In this document: piece by piece, positions 25,524-37,465 of the stretch
Numbering within the stretch: the stretch's first letter is position 1
Layout: each line of letters opens with the position of its first letter
The notes under the pieces: generated by a model
Databases searched by the model: none
What the model was told of the DNA's origin: nothing
The model's input: only the letters and a program-made list of their open reading frames with translations
Origin: Andrena cerasifolii
Lineage: Eukaryota; Arthropoda; Insecta; Hymenoptera; Andrenidae
DNA length: 64,000 nt
Direction: 5' to 3'
Assembly (NCBI RefSeq): GCF_050908995.1
Contig: NC_135123.1
Span: 12,462,001 to 12,526,000, forward strand
Position numbers and translations under genes: made by a program

Positions 25524-28500
25524 ATGCTGATCGGTCTCGTGCGCGACTCAGTGCTGCAGTGCTTCTGTCACAGCTGCAAAGCACCCTTGGGCATCGTAGG
25601 TGAGTCTACCAATCTCATGTATTTTCTTCTGGTCTATCGCGAGGGGGGAGAAAGATGCAACCGTCTTCGAGTTTCCGATTTCATTGGCGAACCTGCTTCC
25701 GGGTGCCTTAAGGGTGGTCGCAAGGGGGAGGAGCCGGTGCCGCGGTGTATCGAGAGGTGATTCTCCACCAAACTCGCGGCCGGATTGCTTTTAATCCGAT
25801 TTTATACGGCATCGTTTTCCCTGTCGTCGCGTTTCAGCTTTGATTAAGATCGCTCTACTTTTTACAAATTCACCCTCGCTTATTCGTTCTGTTTATTATT
25901 TGCACGACCGTTCACTTGGAGAACGTATTGTAAGGCACTTGTTCGTGGATCAAGGTACAGAGTCAGTTTTAGATAAATTTCGTCCCCTTGCGTGTAAGGA
26001 GCTTGTTATATCAGCCTCCCCTAAAGATCGTCCTTCGCGTGTATACAGTTTTCGAGCCTGATGGCCGGCGTATTTTTACCGCAGTCGACGGTGGTCGATA
26101 TCACGCTGGTATCGTATTATCCTAGACACCTGCAGTTCGATCAATTTCCCCACCGTCCGCCAATCGGTACACACGTTGCACCTGTGTGCCCTGGCGGCCC
26201 TCGTAGGATGTGCGATGGAAATTCATTGCACGCGGTCAACAGCGAGCCCCGGCGTCCTTTCTAAAACGAATTTCGCATCGAGTCATCCCTCAAACGCCGG
26301 TACTGAGATTAAATTATTCATCGTACGAGAGGGAATCAATTTCCCTCTGTTCTTTAATTCATGGATCACCTTGGACTTTCGCGGCTGCTCGGAAAGATCG
26401 CAGGAGCAGCCGTCACGCACGTGATCCATGGAAAGCCTCCAGGAAACGATCGGGGTGCGGCCCAAGATGGCCACCCCCGTTGGCCGGTACCGAATAGACG
26501 GTTGCATCGATTTCCCGATAATTAAACCGCGATCCCTAGTAGCCGGTAGGTCCCCGGGTAATACGGCGACTCTCATTGATTCCCAATTACCAAAGCAGGA
26601 GATAGAAGGGGCAATGCACCCTTCAAGAAGCCCAGCGGCAAAGGGAAGCCGCGGACCAAGCAGCCGAAGAAGGTGAAGTTCATCAGTGAGTAGTACACGC
26701 CGTTTTTTAATTAACGAGTCTCGCCGGCGTCTCGCTTTCATGTACCGCGGCCGCGATCGAACGCTTAATCACCCTCGAGTTAAGCTCGATTAGACGGCGA
26801 GCCTCTCGCTCGGGACGACTTTAAAGTTGACCGTACCGTAACGAGATTATCAGCTTGCCTGATAAAAGGATCGGTTAGAAAGTATATGCGAGATCTATGG
26901 AATTTCTATGCACGCGCGCCTGTGCAGGTGCGTTATTTTATATACTTTCGTTATTTGCACGTTGTGGCGTGCGCGATGCAGGGGGTCAATGAACTCGATA
27001 GGAACGGTCGCCAATATGTCGCCGGGTGAATTATAAATCGAAAGCGGCGAATGTCGAAGAACGCTCCAGCGTGGGGTGGCCGCTGAAAGGTGCGTGTGCC
27101 GACGCTAGACGTCGCGGCGCCTAGAGACAATCGTCCCGTGGGCTGATCGATCCTTCCTTCTCGCGTCTCTGAGTCATACTTCCGTAACCGGCTCGCGTAC
27201 TTGCAGCCAAAGGAGATGGATGGATCATGAAGCCTTTCCACGAAACTCGATTGCCTCTTATCAACTGGATCTTTTTAATTGCACCCTTAATTGCATTAGA
27301 GATCCCATCGCTGCGCTGCGTATGCAGATTTCGGTTACATTACGACTGGCGGTGATTACTTAATTGAGAAGGAACGAGGCATTTATCGCCGTTCAGTGGA
27401 GACATTGTAAATTAACTCCGTAATTGGGAGGGAACAGTCTTTCATTCCCCCGTTAAGGATTGACGAAGCTTCTCCCACGCGGAATGGGATGAAAAAAAGT
27501 GCATAATTCATTGATCGATTTCACTTGGCAATGGTTTCGTAGCGACGGAAATACGATGCCAGGAGAAATCCAAGGGTGGCCTGTGCTACGAGGTGATCCT
27601 GGCGGAGCCAACAGTGCCGAAGAGAGCGCCGTCGCCGCCACAGACCAGCCCGACTCAACAAGTCGCTATTGAAGACAAGCTTAGAGCCGCAGAGGAGAGA
27701 CGACTCTCCTTGGAAGCCCATAAGCTCGCCGCACTTGCCGCTAAGCTTAGCAAAATCGAAGAAGCCGCTCGCAAGAAAGATGAACTTAGCGCTGCCTTTA
27801 TCGCTGCCACTCGCGAGTCTCTGGACACGAAGATGAACAACACGGAGGAGAAGCGGGAGCAGCACATCAACGATCTGAAGAACAAGCTGAAGGAGCACGT
27901 TAGTTGATATCCTCACCCATAACTCTGTCTCTGTTAAATGAATATTACTTAAACATATACCTTGCCGGGGAATTCTGATTACAGTTAGAGAGCGTAGAGA
28001 AGACTCGGTTGAGCCTGGAACAGCAGACCGAGGAGGTCCGTTGCGCCGTCGAAGAGAAGCTGAAGACCGCTGCTGCTCAGCGCGATGAGAATATCAAGAG
28101 GATGCTGGATCGTCTGAAGGAACACGTTAGTATCGTTGCTAGGCTATTATCTCTGTAGAAGCCTGAAATGGTCCAGCTGCTAATTGAACGTCGTTTAATG
28201 TTTAGGAGGAGCAGGTAGCTCGTGTCCGCCAAGGAATAACTGAACGCGTGCAGCAGCTTGAATCTCAAATTCAAGGCAAGCTGGACCAGGCTCGCGAACG
28301 CCGCGAGAACATCGAACGCGAACAAAAGGAGAAGCTGCGCAACCACGTAAGTTGCACGAATCATTCTACGTCATCTAGATTCTGTATTGGTTTATGGGTT
28401 TTCCATTGGATTGTTTTGGGCAGTATCAGGAAGGATTTCTCGCTTTGTAGAAGTAACACACAAATGTATACACAGGTACACGCATATAGACACACAGACA

Positions 28501-29328
28501 CACACACACACACCTGGTTTGGTAAAGTATAGAGAGCGCGTTTGCAACGGAATATAAAGTTGGTTCCAAACTTGGTTTTAGTGGAAATCCTTTCTTTACA
28601 CGCTATCAAACGATTTTACCCAATAAGGGAATTTGAAATGGTCGTTTAGAACACTGTGAAGATAGCGAAAGTGCGTCAGATGGCGGATGAGTGCGCCACG
28701 AGAGAACTTCTGGTGAAAAAGTTCGAATTTGACAAGAGGGTTTCTACTGCGGAGCAGAACCGACAGCGAGAGATTCAACGTCGTGTGCAGGCTATTCGCC
28801 AGCATGTAATTTCGCCCTCTTTCTGTTGATTCGATATATTATTATCGCCTTCAATCCCCCACCATCGTGAAAATGGCTTATTATATGTCTGTCCCTTGGC
28901 TGTTTAATTTCTCCGTAGGAATCCCTTCGTTTTTAATATGATACCGAACGCCCTTAGACATATTCGATGAATGTTGCCGTGCTTCGCCGCATTATGTTGC
29001 AAGGAATTCGTTCCATAGGACCTCATTTACATTATGTACAGTTATATATACATGATCCCCATTTATCGTTTACTTTTCAGCATGGCCCCGCATTTATCAG
29101 CTACGATCATTTCATAGATACATGTTAGCTTAATATTAGTTAGCATGGAACACTGGAATTTCGTCTTTAGAATTTAGAGTAGATCAGCTCCGTGAGGTTA
29201 CGATTTAATGCGTCAATTTTGTTACTGTTCTAAAGGAGAGGCGCGCAGAGATGGTGAGACAGAACAAGGCAGCTCTGTCCGAGCAATCCGGCCTGCCCGC
29301 CGAAAAGGAGACCGCCAGCTCTGGGTAA
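25524..29328 (+). CDS. stai: Stathmin, membrane-anchored form with extended tubulin-binding repeats
   Basis: Seven exons: 25524-25599, 26599-26685, 27543-27898, 27985-28125, 28206-28346, 28650-28805 and 29236-29328. The CDS is 1,050 nt (349 aa). Stathmins sequester tubulin dimers along a long helix and regulate microtubule dynamics. Exon 1 encodes MLIGLVRDSVLQCFCHSCK, a hydrophobic peptide with a Cys cluster like the palmitoylated Golgi-targeting end of vertebrate SCG10-type stathmins. Exon 2 is a very basic linker (GKGKPRTKQPKKVKF). Exon 3 starts the stathmin-like domain (TEIRCQEKSKGGLCYEVIL, then LRAAEERRLSLEAHKL). Exons 3-6 each end in a K/R-rich helix finishing with His (KLKEH, RLKEH, KLRNH, AIRQH), then a phase 0 intron. 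Exons 4 and 5 are both exactly 141 nt. The domain is thus longer than the two-repeat vertebrate form. The first two exons were placed by phase and peptide character and are less certain; a shorter cytosolic isoform from another first exon is possible. Confidence 0.9.
26361..26429 (+). repeat. Intronic stem-loop in stathmin intron 1
   Basis: Two nested pairs of reverse complements: ATGGATCAC (26361-26369) with GTGATCCAT (26421-26429), and GGCTGCTC (26383-26390) with GAGCAGCC (26404-26411). The segments between them are unequal (13 and 9 nt) and do not pair well. It lies about 170 bp before the second stathmin exon. It may be an RNA structure or a chance palindrome; too bulged for a typical microRNA hairpin. 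Confidence 0.4.
28476..28513. repeat. CA-type microsatellite
   Basis: An interrupted run of CA/ACAG dinucleotides in a stathmin intron, ending in a pure CA stretch. Confidence 0.75.
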
Positions 29329-30314
29329 ACGTACAGGTCGTTTCTCGATCGCGATCCTCGTTTCAAATACCGTTCCATCGTAACTAAAATCGAGGAAAGG
29401 GGGAGAGCGGGATTTGACTACAGGCTTGCAGAGTCAGTCGCTGAATAGGCCATCGGAGTTGCGTGTTTAAACTTTGGAATAAACTAAGAGGTCGCACTCG
29501 CTGTGCTTGACGGGACTCCGTTACGCTTTGTGCCATTTTCGTTCGCTGGATGGAAAATAAAAAATTTAAAGACCTCGCAAGCGATTGTAGTTGCCGGAGA
29601 GATTTGCAATTTTAACGATTTTATTTTATTACAGTGGCTGGGAGACTAAAACACATTCGATTAGATAGATGGTATTCAAAGTAATTCGCGGAACGTTTGT
29701 AACGATAGAATTAACTACATTTCATATTCTTTTTTTTTTCCCCTCCCACTTTATACTTGTGCAAAATCACTGCCTTCATCTAACTACACACTTATTTGTT
29801 TTTTAAAATGTACACGAATATATACACGTATTAAAATCAGTTTAGGATACGACGTGTAATATATATTAGTTTCAGTTCTAACGTGCCTACCACTTACACG
29901 ATTGTGGGTCTACTAGGAGATGGCATTAAGAACAGATAACTTCTGTGTTTGTGATTGATTGTGTATGTTGGAGTAACTAATGTTTTATGATTTATTTTTT
30001 TTTATACCATGCTTGTTTCAGTATATTTCATTTTCTTTCATAATGGCTATGGTGTTGTTGTTTACTCAATTACGCAGTTGTAGAATCATTTAGTCTGAAT
30101 CGGTTCTAAAACGGGGAGAAGGATCGTAACGATCGTCGGGGTCGAAAGTTTCTTTGCCTTTGATTAGAGTTACGGGTTTTTTTAACGGTCGTTCCTTTGG
30201 CTATTCGTGTTATCATTTCGTTAAATGTTTTGCTTTCATTCATAGAGTAATTAATAGAATACTACCGCTACAATTAGATCCTAAGTGGTAATTGCGACCA
30301 TATGTGTGTATATA

Positions 30315-30360
30315 CACATACCATATGTAATAAAAAAGAAACATATGTGTATGGTATGTG
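30315..30360 (+). terminator. Inverted repeat around an AATAAA hexamer
   Basis: CACATACCATA and TATGT on the left (30315-30328) pair with ACATA and TATGGTATGTG on the right (30341-30360), with a short bulge on the right. The A-rich loop contains AATAAA at 30329-30334. Possibly a structured poly(A) site of the stathmin transcript; the function is inferred. Confidence 0.4.
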
Positions 30361-30579
30361 CCGACATGTAAGCACACTTAATAATATATAAATATATATA
30401 TATAATAGTGCTTTATACTAGGCTTGGAAACTTTAAAAACCATTTTGTACTCGATCATTGTAATATTACTGCGCTAACTGAAAACAAGAACATTCACGAA
30501 ATATGTAGTCTAATTGAATATGATAATATTGATGCTTCTGTGATGACTTAATTATTTGTCAAAATGTGTAGTGTTTAAG

Positions 30580-30650
30580 TGAGAGTGTGAGAGAGAGAGA
30601 GCGAGAGAGAGAGAGAGTTAAAGAGAGACAGAAGAAGAGAGAAACATTTG
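30580..30650. repeat. GA-rich microsatellite
   Basis: Imperfect run of GA dinucleotides (GAGAGTGTGAGAGAGAGAG and further GAGAGA blocks). It could also bind GAGA-type factors, but length variation is the safer reading. Confidence 0.8.
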
Positions 30651-32100
30651 GATTCCTCTACGCTCGTACATGAATACCGTGGCTAGGTAATTTTCGTTGG
30701 TACTTGTATATCCATCGCTGGAACTAATTTCAAAATGTATCACCGTAACCGGGGCAAAGTTTTCAACAGATTTCCCTTTCCGCAACGAAAGATAGTAGGC
30801 AGCTGGTGGTGGTTCCTCAGCCTTCATAGATACTCATAAACGGGGGATACCATAAACTGGAGGGAACTTTTGGCTCTGGTCACGGTTCCGTCGCTAAATA
30901 AACGGGGTATAAAAGAAGAACGTGTCGCAGTGATATTGCAACCGATACCCTACGATTTAAGACGATGAGATACGGTACAGAACATTTTTACAAACGGCTC
31001 TCCGCAGAAGTGCTAATCGCGGGGTAAAATAAAATTTATTAGTTGAAAGGGGGCTCGAAAGGATGATAGGAAAACATTAGAATTTTTACGTCAACAAATA
31101 CTCGCAACTTCGACCTATATTGCCGAGTGTTGCGGTTAATTCACCACCTGTCGCAACGTCAGGAAAAAATATCCATCGGTGTCGATTTTCTTGCGGTTAC
31201 GACGGCCGGCGGATAACGTCTATTTTTGCATAATTGTTGCGATATTTTGCAAAATGTGTCCCATATAATTATTATTATATAGATGCCCGACGTATGTATG
31301 TTATGATTGTCCTTTTCGACTCTTACGTTATGATAGATAGATATATATATATAGATTTCTACGCGATGGTATAAATATGATATATGGTTGCTACCAGTGT
31401 ACGTATGGTTTCTTGTGAGCTTTGGTATTGTCTCTTACGGGCGGAGTGGCGGAAAGCGGGATCGAGGCGCAAGAAATTTATCGCTGAATAAATTTCTATT
31501 CGAGCGAAAGAAAGAGTCGTGAGAAACCAGTTTCTCCACGATACATTGGCTGCCTTCGATATTCTTTGTTCAAGTTTTAGATGGGGATAATGTGTGTCAA
31601 AAGAGAACCTGATTGTGTGAAGTAAAAGGCCGTACCTACACGCAGTTACGGTAGTTCTTATTGCAAGTCTCCTTCCATCTCCTCCTCTTCGAGCGACAAA
31701 CATTTAACGTTTCCAGAATCACGTTTTGATACAACACTTCGATTTCTCCTTAATTAAGTGGAAATTATTTATTATAGATTTGGCGGTAGATTTGAAATAC
31801 TACAGTTCCGTGGTTCACATCACCGAGAGTAACCGTGCATCGATAAAACAGGCCTGTTCGAAATCTTGCCAGTGCCTTATCATTTACTACGCAGCGCGGG
31901 GCCCTGCTCTTACCGAAGGAAAATGTATCCACGCGCGACAGGAATTTAAAGACACGTCACGTTCTGTATGTCAAAATGTAAATACCAGAGACGTCGCTGT
32001 CACAGTATCACGTGCAATGAGCTTGATCTAAGAAGGTCGTTTCGCTTTTCAGATTCTAGAGCGGAGCGGTGTAGTAAACAGAACGGAGATGTAGATACGT

Positions 32101-32274
32101 CACCGGGATCCACGTGACGTCAAAGGCTGTCGAATGGCCGAAAGCCAAAGGCTAAACGAAACGACGAGGCAGGCTTTATAGCCGAGTAGAGGGCAAATGG
32201 CTGCCGCGCGGCTGAATAATAATGCGTAGCCAGTGCGAGGCGAGTGATAAAAATCGTGATAAAGTGCGTGTACG
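32101..32274 (+). promoter_or_regulatory. Candidate promoter with overlapping E-box and CRE
   Basis: Upstream of the candidate first coding exon at 32275. CACGTG (32111-32116) overlaps a full palindromic cAMP-response element TGACGTCA (32115-32122), about 155 bp before the start codon. No TATA box is obvious. The motif pair is seen directly; regulatory use is inferred. Confidence 0.5.
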
Positions 32275-32347
32275 ATGTTACTGAAGGGCCGATTATCGGG
32301 GAAGAAGAACAGGAGGCATCATGGGAAGAGCACCAAAGCCACGGCCG
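32275..32347 (+). CDS. Candidate first coding exon of an unidentified gene (isoform A)
   Basis: ATG at 32275 opens a 73-nt exon encoding a very basic peptide (MLLKGRLSGKKNRRHHGKST plus KATA and a split Gly codon), followed by a consensus donor GTAAGT at 32348. It ends in phase 1, as does the candidate exon at 54525-54663, and both fit the phase of the exon at 63892. I read it as one of two alternative first exons of a long gene, leaving a 31.5-kb intron. I do not recognise the peptide. Support is the start, donor, phase and a promoter-like upstream region; no homology was tested. Confidence 0.5.
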
Positions 32348-33812
32348 GTAAGTGGATAGATTGGTACGCCAGAAAATTTGCGAAATGGTTCGTCTGCCAG
32401 TCGACGAGATAGCCCTGCTGCGTTCTCGGTCCCTCTAATCGTTTTCCATGGTATCAACACAACATGGCCGAACGTTGTGGACATTAATCACGCGGGTTTT
32501 AAACTCTCAACACCATAATACACCATGGTCAATAAATAATAGACATAATATCCAGCAAAAGTGTGCACCGATCCTAACCAAATTCCGCATCTACCTTCGA
32601 ACTGACCGTTGACTCGGCGAAATAATTATCAGAGCGACGCATACATTAAGATACATACATTTCGGAGCTGGAACGTTCGTCTGTACTCTTTGTTTATGCA
32701 ATTTCATCAAAGAATGCACGATCGCGGTGATGTCAGATATCAAGGTTATGTACAAAACTGTGCGCGCCTGGGATAATCATGTTTTTACAGTTTATTCTGA
32801 ATGAATATCGACCAATGTTTCGTGGTGACTTGTTGAATCGCGGGAGTAAGGTAGAACGAACGTTTTCTCGCATTATTCCGAGGAGCGGAGCGCACTTGAT
32901 AAGATTTAGTGAGGTTATGCTGCTTTCAATATGGACGCCCAACACGCTCGCGCGCGTAGAGGAGTGTGTATTTCGTTTTCGCGTCTATTAGTAAACATGA
33001 TTCATGATGGCTTCTGACACATCGAGTATCGGTCGGTCTCGTATTGCTCGATCTCTGTGAATTAACTAATGGGACGCGATAACGAGTCTTCTTGTTTAAA
33101 TTCAAGCCGAGACCGGAGGATGAGCCACCGCCGCGCGCGGCGCATCGAACGTGCACGCGATTATCAATGAATTTGAACTTCGTCCCTTCGTTTGACAGGC
33201 GTCGTTGTTGACGATGAGACGCCCGTCGCTATCGCTCAACTATGGTTATTTTCTATCCTCTCGGATAATACAACATCCCTTCGCGCTGCCGTTATCGCGT
33301 TAGAGTTTGTCAGGCGTTGGCCTTTCACACATCAACTGCGCAGCTTTTGTCGCGCTAAGTCGGCTCCAGTTCAAATTCGTTTGGAATAAGACAGCCGACT
33401 GTCGTATCTAAATAGATCGCTTGCTATTTCAACTAGAGTCATCGTATCTGTTTAGAATCTCTATCCAAAAGCTGCTTATGTCACTTAATCCCCAATTACG
33501 GAGATTTACCAGAGAGGCTGTCCGTCGTGGAATTACAATTAGCAAGCGTGCATTCGCGCAAATGTCCCGCGTAACGCGCTTATACTACTTACTACATTCT
33601 CCGTCCTCACTCCCTTTAATTACACCCGAGATCAAGCGATTCCTTTCCCTTCTCGTTAAAACACGTACGTGTCAATCGTCGTCTGTGTCTTTAGATGAAT
33701 CGCAGGGGAAACATTCCTAAGTCTTTCGTGCCCGATGGTTCTCATCGTCGATAATTAATCGAGTGTTCCCGAGCCACGCGAAACTTAACGAGAAACGCCA
33801 GCCCGATTTGCA

Positions 33813-33832
33813 CGCGCGCGCGCGCGCACGTA
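33813..33832. repeat. CG dinucleotide run
   Basis: An alternating CG run of about seven to eight repeats flanked by CA/AC. Alternating purine-pyrimidine sequence of this kind can adopt Z-DNA. Confidence 0.6.
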
Positions 33833-35631
33833 CACGGAAGGTGCCGTGTAGTGAAACCGTGAAAATGCATTCTTGGCGTGCTGCGATAAGAATAGAGCAA
33901 GGAAGATAGAGTAAGATAACAAATAGAGGAGAGGTTCGTACACGCACGCACGTAACCGTGGCGCCTGTGTGGCCCTGCGCATGCCGTTGCTCTGTGCCGT
34001 ATAGAGGGACACACGTTGGCTATACATGTACACGCGAGAATATAATCGTATAAGTGCGCGCGTGTTGCCATGACGATAAAGACGCGGATCGATGTTTTTA
34101 ACCCGGCGGAACGCGCGTCGTGTTGATTTCGTGTCCGATACCTTGCGATATTTCTGTCTTCGTATTGCGCTTTCCGCTCCTTACCGGTGCCTACGGCCTA
34201 ATCGATCGAGCATGCAGCTTTCATGGCAAAAGGGATCGGAAAGTTTGAGAGCCAGACGCGTCCCGCGGCTCTCGAAGCTTCTCGAATAATTTACTTCTTT
34301 TCGATCGTTCCTCGAATCCGCGCTGCATTTTCTCTTTAAATATTTTATATTTCGATATTTCGCTCATCTAGGGCATTTAGGCGAACAGTTATATAGGTAA
34401 TAATTGTCGCCTTCACTGTTTCCTTCGTTTTCCTATCGCTAGCGCAGGAATAATGGGCGTTGTTAATTTGAAGAAGAAAATGCCCGATGACGAAGAATCC
34501 TCCGCGGTGGCGACCACCGATCGTCATTTGCAATTGTTAGCGAGTTTCCTTTGGTGGATGATGTCGCGGTAATTCTTCACTTTCGCGTTAATTAGGACGG
34601 TGTTTGTTCCTCCGAGCGTAGGACACCGTCTCGGTTCGGTTGGCCCCAAAATTTCAGCGATAAGAAAACTTAACGATCGCCTGCAGCATCTAAGGCACAT
34701 TGGAGGCAAGATATCGTGTCCTTGAAAGCCTCTTAAATTTCGTGATAAATGCGAAGCTAGCTACGACGCTGATACACTTTTACTCGTCGAACTCGCTGGT
34801 CACTGACCAACTTCATGGTCTAGTTGTAGCACTCTTTTTCTCGTTAATTCTGATATGATAGCGATACCGCCGTATCTTCCTCTCTCGCTGTCTCTCTCGG
34901 CGGTGTTATATAAACTCTGTTCTCCGCAAAGTGTACTATCCCCGAATAAACGGCGGCTACGGCTCCCTCGCGTATCGCTAACAGGTATCCTCTCCGATCG
35001 GATAACGGCATTACGAGCGGTGAAATTCGGTGGAGCTAGTTCCCCGGGGCTGTAAATCTCTCGCGTTATATGCACCGTAATCGTAGTAAATTCATTAGCC
35101 ACGGCGAAAGCCGCCGATCTCGTAACGAATCCACCCAGGGAAAACATTCCTGCCCCCCCAGATGCTCGGAAGACACTTAAACATCGATTATCTCGTGACT
35201 GGCGGCAGATACCCCGCTCGTAACTGCCCCGCGAAATTACAAAAAGAAAGTAGCACTAATTCGCCCGTGAACGAAATGAAAATAAATCAATTGAACTTTC
35301 ATCGATGCAGTCGGCAGTTCTACGAACGCGTCGCTGTAATGTTCGACTGTTAATCGACGGTAACGGGCCCAACGCTATCGCGGAGAATCCAAACGAGCGT
35401 TTTAATAATACCGACGCGGAGCCGTTCGAATAATAATCGTTCCGTCGATTTATATTCACGCCATTGTGGCTTGCATACATTCTATCTATCGGGCGTCGTC
35501 CCGCCCATACCCTGTTTTTCTCTCCTCGCCGCGATCCTTTAAATTTATGCTCGCAGCAAAGCGCAGGAAGGCGCAGCAATGACTCGACGAAATTTATACT
35601 ATCCCCGCTTTATTACTTTATCGGCCCAGCA

Positions 35632-35652
35632 TATATATATATATACATACAT
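35632..35652. repeat. AT microsatellite
   Basis: About seven to eight AT repeats followed by ACATACATAC. Confidence 0.7.
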
Positions 35653-36789
35653 CCGTCGGATTCGAGGCTTAATTCGGGTATTTAGATGCGACTGCACACG
35701 CATGTAAATTACCCGACCGGAGAAGCCGTCAAGGACCGGTGAATCTCTATCTCGTGCTGCGCCTCGGTCCTCCGGTCCTGTTGCTCGAAGAATTTCTCGA
35801 AGAAAATAACGGTCGATGAATCCGGCGACTGGGTGTTAAGCGACTCAAGGCCTTTGTAATGTAGTCTCAATCACCGCCAATCTACACTGATCTCAACAAT
35901 TTATGGCGTGGCCACCTTCTCGGGCCCGATGCAGGCTTTCCCACTCTCAATTCGGTCGGACGACTCCTTTCATACTTTCTTGCGGTGCCTCTTTGCTCTT
36001 GAATGGCCCTTTTTGTCATCTCGTTTGCACGGGGCGGCCCGCCAGGGGCCGCGTTCGATTCAGCGGCTGGTCCAAACGTTGATCTCGATTACTTTCAACC
36101 TCAACTTCCCTAATTAATTTACAATTCGACCTTTGTTCTACCCTGATGCGATGGTTTTTACCGGACTCCTAATGAATGAAATGGATCAAATGAATTTGGA
36201 GCTATTTTCTCCGGTCTGAAGGAGCGCTAGTGGAAGTCACTCTTCCTTCCTTTTTTCCAGCCGTCCACTGCATTTCACTTGGCCTACAATTTCAGCCTGA
36301 CCGCAGAGGGAGGACTGGCGCCGCGGCGCCCGACACCGTCTCTTTAGACCCTGTCAACCCTGTGGTTTATTGCACGGGGTTACGCTTGGCAGAGAAACCA
36401 AGCCGATTAATTAATCACTGCACGCAGCAACATATTTTTGTACAGCCATTTGTCACGGAGGATGCTTACAAATCGTGATACAGTTTCGTTCGGGGATTAG
36501 AAATGTAATCTTCTGCCGGGGAAACGGCACTGCTTACTCACTAACGTCTAAACGCGTCGGGTTAAGCGCTCGTCTATTTAAAACGCGATTTTCCAGCTGT
36601 AACTCGCGAACATAGCACAATATTATGTAACTAGCGTTATCGCCGCGCTATCAGAGGCAGAATGCAGTAGTTGCACCTTTTGCAGTTCTTCAGCTGTATA
36701 TCTCCAATATCGTCGCTTTCCCTCTTTTCGAGTTACATAATACCTTGACACAGTTCTCAGTACAATCCCACAAAAATCCAATTGGCAGA

Positions 36790-36830
36790 ACACTTTGTAC
36801 TTTGGTACTTTGGTACTATGTACTTTGGTG
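36790..36830. repeat. 8-bp tandem repeat TTTGGTAC
   Basis: Four to five imperfect copies of TACTTTGG / TTTGGTAC. A partial echo (GTACTTTGTACTTTG) occurs about 150 bp further on near 36980. Confidence 0.6.
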
Positions 36831-37225
36831 AACACTTATAACGAGGGGATAGATTTTATTGCAGGGAACGTCAATGTATTTAGGTGTGAACTGCTCAGAG
36901 TTCTTGATGGGAAGTCATGATGATTGCGTGAAAGGTTTTTCGTTCAGTCGGGAAAGTATTTTCCAGCTTTGCTTTATTGTGGTACTTTGTACTTTGAATT
37001 TCGTTCTCGGGGTTTGATTGGTTACTCCTCATTTGCGGTAATGTTTCTTTGGTTATTTTCTCACTTTGTAAATAATAGGGTCTTCCCGTAAAAGGTAATA
37101 AATAAATAAACAAATAAAATTGCTGTATCGATCTAGGGCTCAACAGTTCCTAACACATACTTCTATATCTAACTCTTAAAATTCCAAGCAAATGAAACCG
37201 AAAGCTCTCTTAACTCAACGTCCAA

Positions 37226-37465
37226 AGCCGCGTATTCACCTGCGCATTCACCCCGAATTTGCATTCGGCGCGCACCGATTTTTGGCTCGTTCGGAGCTCT
37301 GCGCGCGTTCGCCGCGCATTCGGCGCGCGTTAGGGGTTGAGTGAAATTTGCGGCGTCCACTTCATGGTATCGTTCGGACCCGAATGCGCGCCGAACACTG
37401 GACGAGCAAAAATCGGTGCGCGCCGAATGCACATTCGTAGCGAATGCGCAGGTGAATACGCGGCT
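37226..37465. mobile_element. Long inverted repeat / foldback-type MITE candidate
   Basis: Arms at about 37226-37292 and 37400-37465 are reverse complements over about 66 bp with roughly 90% identity. They begin AGCCGCGTATTCACCTGCGC and share GCATTCGGCGCGCACCGATT. The spacer contains further GCGCGCCGAAT palindromes. I see no clear target-site duplication, so it may be a foldback element, a degraded MITE or a locally formed palindrome. Confidence 0.6.

Larger units (their letters stand above)
29329..32100 (+). other. Stathmin 3' UTR and AT-rich flank
   Basis: Long AT-rich sequence with several candidate polyadenylation hexamers (near 29479, 29548, 30329, 30896 and 31026) and simple repeats: AT runs near 30385 and 31340, and a GA run near 30590. 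It fits a long neuronal-type 3' UTR and following spacer. No coding exon was recognised; the minus-strand open frame at 31359-31703 has no recognisable product. Confidence 0.4.
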
